Position numbers and translations under genes: made by a program
DNA from: JAAGZL01 sp964628835
GTDB lineage: Bacteria > Pseudomonadota > Gammaproteobacteria > Chromatiales > Chromatiaceae
Direction of reading: 5' to 3'
Assembly: GCA_964628835.1 (NCBI GenBank)
Contig: CAZVME010000029.1
Coordinates: forward strand, 1-37,101
Length of the DNA stretch: 37,101 nucleotides
In this document: in pieces, positions 18,570 to 26,097 of the stretch
Position numbering within the stretch: position 1 is the stretch's first letter
Layout: each line of letters starts with the position of its first letter
Notes under the pieces: model-generated
What the model was told of the DNA's origin: nothing
Database searches by the model: none
What the model saw: the letters and a program-made list of their open reading frames with translations, nothing else

Positions 18570-18641
18570 ATTATCAATTATTCTCGTGTCTATATTCCAG
18601 GGATTTGAGTCGTCTCAAGTCAACTTAAACTCTGTAGGAAG

Positions 18642-19175
18642 CTAGTGTTTCATTTCCCGCATCTTGGTCCGCTCTTGCAACATCTCCAGCAGGTTCGCCC
18701 CGTGGGCATTAAAGCGTTTCTCCAGCTGCTGTATATGACCCACAGCCCGGGTAAAATCCAGGCCATCCGCCGTCGGATCAGACTGGGCGCCTAACCCGTA
18801 CTCCATGGGCGTGACATGACCCTCAACATAGGTGGCTGTCCTGGCATCAATCCATTTACCGTCGCGGTGATCAGTGACCCATATTTCGGTGGTTGGATCA
18901 CCCTTCCAGGGCTTATCTTCCAGCCACAGGACTGCACACCCAATATCGTCAAACTTCAGCACCCGGGAGCGTTTGCCCTCCGACAGCCAGCGCACCTGAG
19001 CTGAATGTTTTCTATCACTCAATACCATGCGACAACGTTCGCAGGCATCTCTATCCCACTTAACCTCTTTAGGTCCGGTTGTGGGCTGATCTGAACAACC
19101 CAACAGCAATACAACCAGCATGGCAGCCATCACTAGGTAAAGATTGGTTACAAAACCGTGGTGCTTCCGGTTCAC
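18642..19175 (-). CDS. nosL: copper-chaperone lipoprotein NosL
   Basis: A 177-residue lipoprotein with a hydrophobic signal segment and lipobox LLLGC (Cys27). The motif CERCRMVLSD (Cys45, Cys48, Met50) is the conserved NosL segment involved in copper binding. NosL is an outer-membrane-anchored periplasmic protein that delivers copper to the NosDFY complex or NosZ. The start is a GTG that overlaps the nosF stop codon (GTGA), so translation is coupled. In this cluster nosL precedes nosY, the reverse of the order in many others. Confidence 0.92.
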   Translation of the reverse strand: MNRKHHGFVTNLYLVMAAMLVVLLLGCSDQPTTGPKEVKWDRDACERCRMVLSDRKHSAQVRWLSEGKRSRVLKFDDIGCAVLWLEDKPWKGDPTTEIWVTDHRDGKWIDARTATYVEGHVTPMEYGLGAQSDPTADGLDFTRAVGHIQQLEKRFNAHGANLLEMLQERTKMREMKH

Positions 19176-20026
19176 CCAGCCTCATCCATCTTGATTCCTG
19201 CCAGCAGGGCGGCATAGCGTGATAGCACTCCAAGAAAGCGCAAACGATCCGGACCCGGCACCAAGCCATTCCACACCAGGCCATCCTCAGAACCGCTAAA
19301 GCCCCACTCCTGAATGGTCTTGGCAAAGGCGTCTTCGGCCCGAATCAACCGTACCTGACACTGCAACTGGCTGGACATCTCCACCAGATCCGCCACCCGG
19401 TCATCCAGCACCACGTTACCCTGGTCTAGTTCGATCACCCGATTCACCAGCGAGGCCACCTCATCCAGACGATGACTGGAGATCAGCATCACCGCCTGCT
19501 CCTGTTTCTCTGCCAACAGTTGGAAAAATACATGCCGCGCCTCAGGATCCAGGTTTGCAGCCGGTTCATCCATCACCAGCAGTTCACTATCCCGGCCCAA
19601 GGCAATGGCGATAAGCAGCTTCTGTTTCTGTCCCCCGGAGAGCTTTACGAAGGGTTGATGGCGAAAACGATTCACATCAAAACCGATACGGTCCGCCACC
19701 TGTTCCATACGCTTAAGGTCCGCCCCGCATAGACTGGCGGAGAAGCGCAACAGCTGTCCCACCGGCATCTTCAACGGCGGTGGGAGCTGGGGTACAAAAC
19801 CCACTTTGGAGAGCACCTCACGCCGATGCATCCGCGGGTCCATGCCATCCACCATCACCCTGCCGTCACAGGTGTACTCACCCAGCAGGCAACGGATCAT
19901 AGTGGTCTTGCCAGCACCATTGGAGCCCACCAGGGCCACCCTATGGCCGCGCTCAATATCCAGCTCCACCGCCTTCAATACCTGATTGCGGCGGAAGCTC
20001 TTGCTTGTCTTTTCGAATCTGATCAT
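19172..20026 (-). CDS. nosF: ABC transporter ATPase NosF
   Basis: A 284-residue cytoplasmic ATPase with all ABC motifs: Walker A VGSNGAGKTT (about residues 33-42), signature LSGGQKQK, Walker B LLVMDEPAANLDPEA and the switch-like histidine in LISSHRLDE. It supplies energy to the NosY membrane subunit for CuZ-site assembly in NosZ. It starts 17 bases after the nosH stop and overlaps nosL by four bases. Confidence 0.93.
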   Translation of the reverse strand: MIRFEKTSKSFRRNQVLKAVELDIERGHRVALVGSNGAGKTTMIRCLLGEYTCDGRVMVDGMDPRMHRREVLSKVGFVPQLPPPLKMPVGQLLRFSASLCGADLKRMEQVADRIGFDVNRFRHQPFVKLSGGQKQKLLIAIALGRDSELLVMDEPAANLDPEARHVFFQLLAEKQEQAVMLISSHRLDEVASLVNRVIELDQGNVVLDDRVADLVEMSSQLQCQVRLIRAEDAFAKTIQEWGFSGSEDGLVWNGLVPGPDRLRFLGVLSRYAALLAGIKMDEAG

Positions 20027-20043
20027 TTGATAACTATTTTATA

Positions 20044-21024
20044 TTATTCCAGGTATTTACCCAGCCCCTTGAACTCAAATCTGAGAGAACCGGTTGGACA
20101 TACATCCACACACAGGCCACAGCGGGTACAGTCCGCGCCTATATCCTGCTCCACATCCGGCGAACGTCCCTTAACTGACATACTCAGCACATGGGGCACA
20201 AGACACACCTTACGGCAGTCCCCCTCATGGTGGCAATCTGTCACATTATGTCTGATACGCAACGGTGAGATGGAGCCAACCACACCGTAGGTAATGCCGA
20301 TGGGACATACATAGCGACACCAGAGACGGCGGGACTGAAACACCTCTACCAATAGCAGAATCCCTACCCATATCAGAGCTAACCCGGGACCATATATTAT
20401 GGCACGACTCAGGATTCCGGTAGCTGATATGGTCTCAAACACCGTGTAGCCAGAAAAAAGGGCCAGCAGCGAAAAGATCACATAGAGTACGGTGCGTACA
20501 CTTCTTTTGTATGGGCGATCCCGGACCAGCTTCTTTTTGGCCAGCCATAGGTGCAACATTTCTGCCCACTCCGCCACCAGATGATAGGGACAGACCCAGG
20601 AACAGAATGTACGACCACCTAACAACACCCATAGTATAAAAATGGTTACCGTACCGATAACCAGATTCAACACCACAGTTTTGTATGCCAGCATCACCTG
20701 CAGTGCAGAGTTTAGATCGGCCATGTGAAAACCAACAAAACGTGATGCGGTTAGGGCCCCCTCCAATAATTGGACATCAAAATAGAATGAGGCTAGAAAC
20801 AGGAAGTTCACCAGAATCAGGGTGATCCAGCGTCGATTGCGCCACTTATGCTGTGATGGTCTCTCAGCGGTCTGTTCATAGATCTTCTCGAAATCAGCCT
20901 TGGTGAACGGATTCTGCTTTTTGTATAAGTGGATCTCTTTGGCAGCCGGAGTTATCTCCTCAGGCGCTGGTTTTTTAGGGGCGCCGCCAAACAGTACACG
21001 TAGGGATTCTCTGGTATAGCTCAT
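20044..21024 (-). CDS. nosH: NapH/NosR-like membrane iron-sulfur protein NosH
   Basis: A 326-residue membrane protein with about four helices, two CxxxCP motifs (FCSWVCPY at about 140-147 and WCRYVCPIG at about 235-243) and a C-terminal region with two [4Fe-4S] clusters (CTRCGLCVDVCP at about 299-310). It resembles NapH and the C-terminal half of NosR. In clade II clusters NosG and NosH are thought to form a quinol dehydrogenase that passes electrons toward periplasmic cytochromes for NosZ. The ATG at 21024, with GAGG about six bases upstream, is preferred over the earlier ATG at 21063 that lies inside nosG. Confidence 0.9.
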   Translation of the reverse strand: MSYTRESLRVLFGGAPKKPAPEEITPAAKEIHLYKKQNPFTKADFEKIYEQTAERPSQHKWRNRRWITLILVNFLFLASFYFDVQLLEGALTASRFVGFHMADLNSALQVMLAYKTVVLNLVIGTVTIFILWVLLGGRTFCSWVCPYHLVAEWAEMLHLWLAKKKLVRDRPYKRSVRTVLYVIFSLLALFSGYTVFETISATGILSRAIIYGPGLALIWVGILLLVEVFQSRRLWCRYVCPIGITYGVVGSISPLRIRHNVTDCHHEGDCRKVCLVPHVLSMSVKGRSPDVEQDIGADCTRCGLCVDVCPTGSLRFEFKGLGKYLE

Positions 21025-21031
21025 GGCAACC

Positions 21032-21922
21032 TCACACCGTATCCGTTGTCTTGTCGATATCAATGACTATGGCGGTGGGTTCCACCGGGCAGATCATCTC
21101 GCACACCCCGCAACCCACGCATCCATCTTTAATCATCGGCATCATACGCTTTACGCCATCCTTGCTCTCAATCGGTTCCAGGGCAATAGCATGTACCGGC
21201 GGACACTCGTTACCGTACTTCTTAGCAACCCGTTCAACCTTTGACTCCTTGCCCTTTTCCTCTTCTTCAGCACATTGAGTAATCCTTATCTCAATGGGAC
21301 ACTGACGCACACAAAGGTCACAAATCTCCAGGTCGTATTCGTATTCAGCAACCTTGATTGGGTTCCAACGGTCCACCTCATCGTAGCGTAGCAGACCATC
21401 AAACTCAGGCCCTCTGGCCACACCCTTAAATCCCTGGCCCTGCACTGCCAGACAGGCCTTGGGGCGCGAGAGACGAGCAAAACCCATGCGGGAATCTGCA
21501 GGATAATCCAGGTCGTGGGTCAAAGCTCCGGTGGGACATGCCAGTACACATTGGAGACCATCGCAGGAAAAGTCACAGGCCTGATCTCTAGCTTCTATGT
21601 ATGGGACACCTATGCCAAAACCATCTGTGATGTCAGCCAGCTTGATTGCCTCTACCGGGCACACTTGTACACATTGCCCACACTTGATGCATGAGGCGAA
21701 AAATTCCTGTTCATCTAATGGTGTCTTGATGGCGCCGGGAGGACGCAGACGCAGGGAGTGGCCCTGGGCTACAGGCAAGAACCCCAGCAAAGAGGTACCC
21801 ACATATCCAGCAATCAATGCTGTAGAACGAAGAAACTGCCTACGACTTTGCTGTTGTCGCTTTTTGGAAATTGCAGGCTTGTCTGCATTTTTTACTGGTT
21901 TATCTTGATCTGACTCAGTCAC
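21032..21922 (-). CDS. nosG: NapG-like periplasmic ferredoxin NosG
   Basis: A 296-residue protein with a twin-arginine (Tat) signal, SRRQFLRSTALIAG (RR at 27-28), and four groups of cysteines for [4Fe-4S] clusters, including CIKCGQCVQVCP (78-89) and CVGCGVCEMICP near the C-terminus. It matches the NapG/NosG family, which partners NosH in electron transfer from the quinol pool. The start codon is GTG, overlapping the nosD stop by four bases, so translation is coupled. Confidence 0.9.
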   Translation of the reverse strand: MTESDQDKPVKNADKPAISKKRQQQSRRQFLRSTALIAGYVGTSLLGFLPVAQGHSLRLRPPGAIKTPLDEQEFFASCIKCGQCVQVCPVEAIKLADITDGFGIGVPYIEARDQACDFSCDGLQCVLACPTGALTHDLDYPADSRMGFARLSRPKACLAVQGQGFKGVARGPEFDGLLRYDEVDRWNPIKVAEYEYDLEICDLCVRQCPIEIRITQCAEEEEKGKESKVERVAKKYGNECPPVHAIALEPIESKDGVKRMMPMIKDGCVGCGVCEMICPVEPTAIVIDIDKTTDTV

Positions 21923-23178
21923 TCTACTGCCTCCGCTGACATCAGTGGTTTCTCATCCCGCAACACCATATCTGGTGAGGTAAACGGGGCCAGGCGTTCT
22001 AGAAAATCCAGCACTTCCAGAACTGGAGAACCCTTGAAAAAACGTGTTGGTGGTACATCCATCCAGATCCGGTCGGCGTATCCATACAACTCATATGGGG
22101 AATCACCGATCCCATCCTGGTCCCGATCAAAACCTTCATAATCATCCCAGTGATTTCCGGTCCAGTCATTGCGTTTTGCTGTCTTGGCCCCGCCTACGGC
22201 AACCTGGGTGATATTGCCCTTCAGCCGGTTGCGTTTGAATACATTACCCGTCCAGTCATTCAGAAACAGAATACCGATCCCACTAAAGGCAATCAGGTTA
22301 TCCTCTATGCGGTTTATTGTATCTGGCTGGTAAGGTGAAACATCCAGATACAGGCCTGTGGCGCAGTACAGTATCTGGTTGCCAGAGACCACCACCTCAG
22401 ATGTCTCCTTAAACCCGATACCCATCCCAGTGGCGCCGATGGCATGGGCGATGTAGTTGTCCTTGACCACCACTCCATCACTGTACATGATGAAGATACC
22501 TACCGAGTTGTCTTCAAAATGGTTTTTTATCACCTTATTGTACTGGGAGTACATAAAGTGCAGAGAGTAGCGACCACCGCGAGCATCGTTGCCTGAAATC
22601 AGGTTGTCCTTAGAGTACCAGACCACTATATCCCTGGAGTTGCGGATATAGTTATCCATAATCTTGTTATTGAAGCTGTACCACAGCCGAATGGCATCAC
22701 CGCGCATACCCAGTTCCACCGGTTTGGAGCTAATCTTGTTGCGTCGTACGATATTGTGTTCCGCCTGTCCCAGATCGATACCAAACAGGCAGTTGTCGAT
22801 GACATTGTCTTTGATCACATTGAAGTTACCACGCACCTGCACCCCGGAGTCGATATCATTATGTGACTCACCGGAGTTGGTCAGACGCAGATTCTTCAGA
22901 GTGGCCCCATCTGTATCCAGAAAGATAACCGAGCCCTTGCCACCAGCGTCTATGGTCACCTGGCCGCGGCCATCGATAGTGATGGGTTTTTCTATGATTA
23001 CTGGACCTGAGTAGGTACCAGGCGGTGGAGTCAGGATGGCATTCGGCTTGGCCGCATCTACCAGCGCCTGAAACGATGGATACTCCTCTGCCACACCGGT
23101 TGCGGCGTAGAGAAGAGTAAGCAGCATAATGGCCACAAACGACCAAGGGCCGAAGGTCAGTAAATGAGGCTGTTTCAT
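21919..23178 (-). CDS. nosD: periplasmic beta-helix maturation factor NosD
   Basis: A protein of about 419 residues with a Sec signal peptide and a long series of right-handed parallel beta-helix repeats (recurring N-x-I-x-x-N type turns such as NKIMDNYIRNSRDI and NLISGNDARGG). This is the NosD architecture; in the NosDFY complex it receives copper and inserts it into NosZ. The frame is open to a GTG at 23190, but GGAG lies six bases before the ATG at 23178, which decides the start. Confidence 0.93.
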   Translation of the reverse strand: MKQPHLLTFGPWSFVAIMLLTLLYAATGVAEEYPSFQALVDAAKPNAILTPPPGTYSGPVIIEKPITIDGRGQVTIDAGGKGSVIFLDTDGATLKNLRLTNSGESHNDIDSGVQVRGNFNVIKDNVIDNCLFGIDLGQAEHNIVRRNKISSKPVELGMRGDAIRLWYSFNNKIMDNYIRNSRDIVVWYSKDNLISGNDARGGRYSLHFMYSQYNKVIKNHFEDNSVGIFIMYSDGVVVKDNYIAHAIGATGMGIGFKETSEVVVSGNQILYCATGLYLDVSPYQPDTINRIEDNLIAFSGIGILFLNDWTGNVFKRNRLKGNITQVAVGGAKTAKRNDWTGNHWDDYEGFDRDQDGIGDSPYELYGYADRIWMDVPPTRFFKGSPVLEVLDFLERLAPFTSPDMVLRDEKPLMSAEAVE

Positions 23179-23270
23179 CTCACTCTCCACCTTCGGCCCT
23201 CGAACATATTTACATTCAGCATATTAACCAATTTGGTATATCTACAGGGTGCGCATCCCTGTTACAGGGC

Positions 23271-24455
23271 TCACTCTACGGTCTGCCTCTTCCTTATAAG
23301 GGCAGCAACAGCCAGTACCAGTGAACTAACCAACATTATACCAAAGCCATAAGATGGATAGGAGTGGGTGGAGAACTGCGCCACCTTGCCAACGCCAAAC
23401 ACCGTCGGCATAAACGGCTTAACCGAGAAGGCGCCCATATCATTCAGAGTGTGGCCATACCACCAGAGCCATGCGGAATAATCAATTATAAAGAACAGCG
23501 GCAGGGCCATCGGCACCAGGATCAGCAACCAGTAAAGCAGACCACTATTCTTGCGTGCCCCATAGACCAATAACAGCATGGCGCCGATCAGGCCGATAAA
23601 TACCATATTAATGGCCAGCTTCAGATTCTTGACCATGGGCTTGATCTCAACTGGATTGTTGAAATAACGCCCCAGACTTTTAGCATAATGCCAGGACATT
23701 ACCTGAAAGCTGCTGCCATTCCAGGGGCCTTCCGCCCGCCTCTTTCCGTGATCCCTGTCATAGGTCTCCTTGATCTGCCGGATCAAATGCGCCTTGTCGG
23801 AGTCAGGCCCTGCCGCTTTCTCAGCCCTCTCCTTTTCCGATGGCAGCACCACCTCCACCCCAGAATCTTCCAAGGACTGCTTTACGGCGCCGACGATGCC
23901 GCCGATAACAATCTCCGGCTCCTTGGATTCACTGGATGCCTCCTGGTCCAAAGAGGTAACGAGTGCTCTTACATATCCTTCATTCTGGAGGCTGAACCCA
24001 TCCTCTGCATACATTGAGAGATACATCCAGGCTGCGATTCCAGCAAAACCGATCCCCATTATGACCATACGCTGCTTGGGCTTGGTACACATGAAACCAA
24101 TCAACATTACCGCCAGAAAGGCCATCAGAAACTGTCCGAAACCACGCTCCACCGGACCACCGGCGGCAATCGGGTACATACCAACATAGTGATTGATGGT
24201 GTCCATCTCATGTACGCAATCCAGAGCCACATCCTCTTGTATCTCTGCCTTCTCAACCTTCTCACATCCATTGAACACTCCATTCATATGAAAGTGGATT
24301 CGAACTCCATCTGGAAATGCCTCTTCCGGGTAGTTAGGGGCTGTAAGAGACACCCACCACACCGGGGTATAGAAGAGAAGTGTCAGCAGTCCTAACGCTA
24401 CAAGCGTAAGAACAGCTACTTGAAGAGTCTGTTTAGTGTTGAATACTGCATTCAT
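23271..24455 (-). CDS. nosB: NosB-like polytopic membrane protein
   Basis: A 394-residue membrane protein with about six helices (about 12-30, 105-123, 128-150, 277-298, 305-330, 369-388). Position between the nosZ/cytochrome block and nosD, plus segments such as INHYVGMYPI and GHTLNDMGAFSVKPFMP, fit NosB of clade II clusters (first described in Wolinella). Two cysteines (64 and 80) lie in the predicted periplasmic loop, and a long hydrophilic loop covers about 151-276. Its biochemical role is unknown. No clear Shine-Dalgarno is seen before the ATG. It is followed by nosD after a gap of 92 bases. Confidence 0.8.
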   Translation of the reverse strand: MNAVFNTKQTLQVAVLTLVALGLLTLLFYTPVWWVSLTAPNYPEEAFPDGVRIHFHMNGVFNGCEKVEKAEIQEDVALDCVHEMDTINHYVGMYPIAAGGPVERGFGQFLMAFLAVMLIGFMCTKPKQRMVIMGIGFAGIAAWMYLSMYAEDGFSLQNEGYVRALVTSLDQEASSESKEPEIVIGGIVGAVKQSLEDSGVEVVLPSEKERAEKAAGPDSDKAHLIRQIKETYDRDHGKRRAEGPWNGSSFQVMSWHYAKSLGRYFNNPVEIKPMVKNLKLAINMVFIGLIGAMLLLVYGARKNSGLLYWLLILVPMALPLFFIIDYSAWLWWYGHTLNDMGAFSVKPFMPTVFGVGKVAQFSTHSYPSYGFGIMLVSSLVLAVAALIRKRQTVE

Positions 24456-24618
24456 GATTTTGGGAGTCTCGAACTGCTGGTTAGGTGTTACTGTGTGGCG
24501 CTAATCCTAAATTGGAACTGGAGTAGCGAATAAGCGGCTTTGACCTATCAAGTCATATTGAATAGTAAGATTGTCATCCGAGTGTAATACGGAAGCGGGT
24601 TAGCTCTTGCCAGAGTGA

Positions 24619-24645
24619 TTGCTCCCATGCTGGGCATGGGAGCAA
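24619..24645. repeat. perfect 12-bp hairpin between cytochrome c and nosB genes
   Basis: A perfect inverted repeat, TTGCTCCCATGC (24619-24630) and GCATGGGAGCAA (24634-24645), with a three-base loop. It starts 29 bases after the stop of the diheme cytochrome gene. No T tract follows on either strand, so it is unlikely to be an intrinsic terminator. It could be an RNA-stabilising or processing stem-loop in the nos mRNA. Confidence 0.7.
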
Positions 24646-24673
24646 CCTTGTGCGACCTTAGCTGGTTTGCAAA

Positions 24674-25393
24674 TCAATCGAAATCAGGATTTTGCCAATC
24701 AGCCGATGGAGCCAGTTTCTCTTTCGGTACCGGGATACGTGACACGTAGTTGATAACCTGCGCCATATCCGCATCGCTGAAGGCGTCGATCTGCTTTACC
24801 ATGTCCGGGTTGGCGTTACGACGCTTGCCATCACGGATCCACTCGAACTGACGCAGCATGTACTTGTAGTGCTGGCCGTGGATCTTTGGATAGAACTTGT
24901 CTTCCATGCCTTCGCCGTTATCACCATGGCACTGAACGCAATTATCAGCATACAGCTTTTTACCCTTATCAAACTCAGGGGTGCCTTCTGCCCACTCGCC
25001 TTTACCGTTAGCCGGGGTCATCTTCAGCTTCTCGATATAGGCTGTGACATCGGCAATGGCCTGCTCATTACCAATGGCCTCTGGCAGCGCAAATGGATAC
25101 ATGGTTGGATTGTCACGGTTCAGGGCACGAATATCAGCCAACTGTTTGATCAAAACCGAGCGGTGCTGTCCTGCCAACTGAGGGAAGGTGCCCTCAGCCA
25201 TTCCCCATCCTTCCGGCATATGGCATGCGGAGCAGACCTCGTATACATCCAGGCCGTTTTCCATGTTAGGTTTCAGGGTCATTGCCTTGTCTTTTTCACC
25301 ACCGGCCTCGTTCCAGTCTGCCGCCAGGCTGGTGCCACTGATAGCCAATCCCAAAGCAACTGCCAGGGTCTTAACTACGGTCAATCTTGCCAT
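24674..25393 (-). CDS. periplasmic diheme cytochrome c (c4/c553-like)
   Basis: A 239-residue protein with a Sec signal peptide (about 1-25, cleavage after SLA) and two class I cytochrome c domains, with heme-binding motifs CSACH (Cys54-His58) and CVQCH (Cys152-His156). Similar small cytochromes sit beside clade II nosZ genes and are presumed electron donors to NosZ. GAGGAG lies about eight bases before the ATG. A near-perfect FNR-type box lies about 100 bases upstream, suggesting its own anaerobic promoter. Confidence 0.9.
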   Translation of the reverse strand: MARLTVVKTLAVALGLAISGTSLAADWNEAGGEKDKAMTLKPNMENGLDVYEVCSACHMPEGWGMAEGTFPQLAGQHRSVLIKQLADIRALNRDNPTMYPFALPEAIGNEQAIADVTAYIEKLKMTPANGKGEWAEGTPEFDKGKKLYADNCVQCHGDNGEGMEDKFYPKIHGQHYKYMLRQFEWIRDGKRRNANPDMVKQIDAFSDADMAQVINYVSRIPVPKEKLAPSADWQNPDFD

Positions 25394-25485
25394 TCTATTA
25401 ATCTCCTCAAGCCTGCCTCTGATCGGCAGCTTAGTATACTAAATTACTGGGTTAAGAGTTTAGCACAATAGAATATTAGCAAACA

Positions 25486-25499
25486 TTGATATCCGTCAA
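25486..25499 (-). promoter_or_regulatory. FNR/Anr-type box upstream of the diheme cytochrome gene
   Basis: TTGAT-ATCC-GTCAA matches the FNR consensus TTGAT-N4-ATCAA at nine of ten positions. Its centre is about 100 bases upstream of the cytochrome ATG. A weak -10 (TAAACT, minus strand 25462-25457) lies within a base or so of the spacing expected for an FNR site at -41.5. This suggests a second oxygen-responsive promoter inside the nos cluster. Confidence 0.5.
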
Positions 25500-25685
25500 G
25501 CCCCTAAGGCGCCAATATTCACAACTTATGCGCTAATACCACTGCTACCGCAATTACCAAACCTGTGGTTGCAGGGAGAAATCTCTGTCTTTTCCCCAAT
25601 AATATCAGGGTGCTACATTTAATATCAGCGGCAATTGACAACAGATCATTGCGGATAACCCAGATACATATATTAAATTGGGTCG

Positions 25686-26003
25686 TTACAGGGTGCTCAA
25701 CCAATCGGCAAGGATGCGCATCTCGGCCTCAGTCACCAAATGCATTATACCCTTCATGGCGGCTGAACCACCATTGGTCCGCTTACCATCTTTGATGTCC
25801 TTCATCTGATTAAAGGAGTAATCTGCATTCTGGCCTGCCAGAGGCGGATATGTCGGAAGCAGCGGTGATTTTGCATCCTTACCGTGACAAGAGAAACAGG
25901 TCTTGGTCTTGAACAGGGTCGGCCCATCGGCCGCCAGCACGGACCCGCCAATGGTAATGCCTAATACACAAGCAAACAGCGGAGCAATATATTTCAACTT
26001 CAT
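25686..26003 (-). CDS. small periplasmic monoheme cytochrome c
   Basis: A 105-residue protein with a Sec signal peptide (about 1-25) and one CFSCH heme motif (Cys36-His40), a class I cytochrome c; methionines in the C-terminal half are candidates for the sixth ligand. It lies directly after nosZ and before the diheme cytochrome, and it probably belongs to the electron path to NosZ. The ATG at 26003 is chosen because GAGGT lies six bases upstream; the in-frame ATG at 26015 overlaps that site. Confidence 0.88.
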   Translation of the reverse strand: MKLKYIAPLFACVLGITIGGSVLAADGPTLFKTKTCFSCHGKDAKSPLLPTYPPLAGQNADYSFNQMKDIKDGKRTNGGSAAMKGIMHLVTEAEMRILADWLSTL

Positions 26004-26042
26004 GGAATACCTCATTGTGCAATATTTAGATTCGGTTTAAAG

Positions 26043-26068
26043 AAAAGGGGCCCAATATGAGCCCCTTT
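26043..26068 (-). terminator. hairpin after nosZ, probable partial terminator
   Basis: On the minus strand AAAGGGGC (26068-26061), a nine-base loop and GCCCCTTT (26051-26044) form an eight-base stem; the run continues as TTTTCTTT. It begins about 30 bases after the nosZ stop. The interrupted T tract suggests partial termination, giving more nosZ than downstream transcript, or 3'-end stabilisation of nosZ mRNA. Confidence 0.65.
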
Positions 26069-26097
26069 CCCACTACTGTCAAACACTATCAGGAGCG

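Noticed and set aside
24541..24556. FNR box upstream of nosB (TTGACCTATCAAG)
   Set aside because: The half-sites are two bases too close, so the dimer spacing does not fit.
24619..24645. Intrinsic terminator at the strong hairpin
   Set aside because: No T tract follows the stem on either strand, so it is kept only as a structured element.
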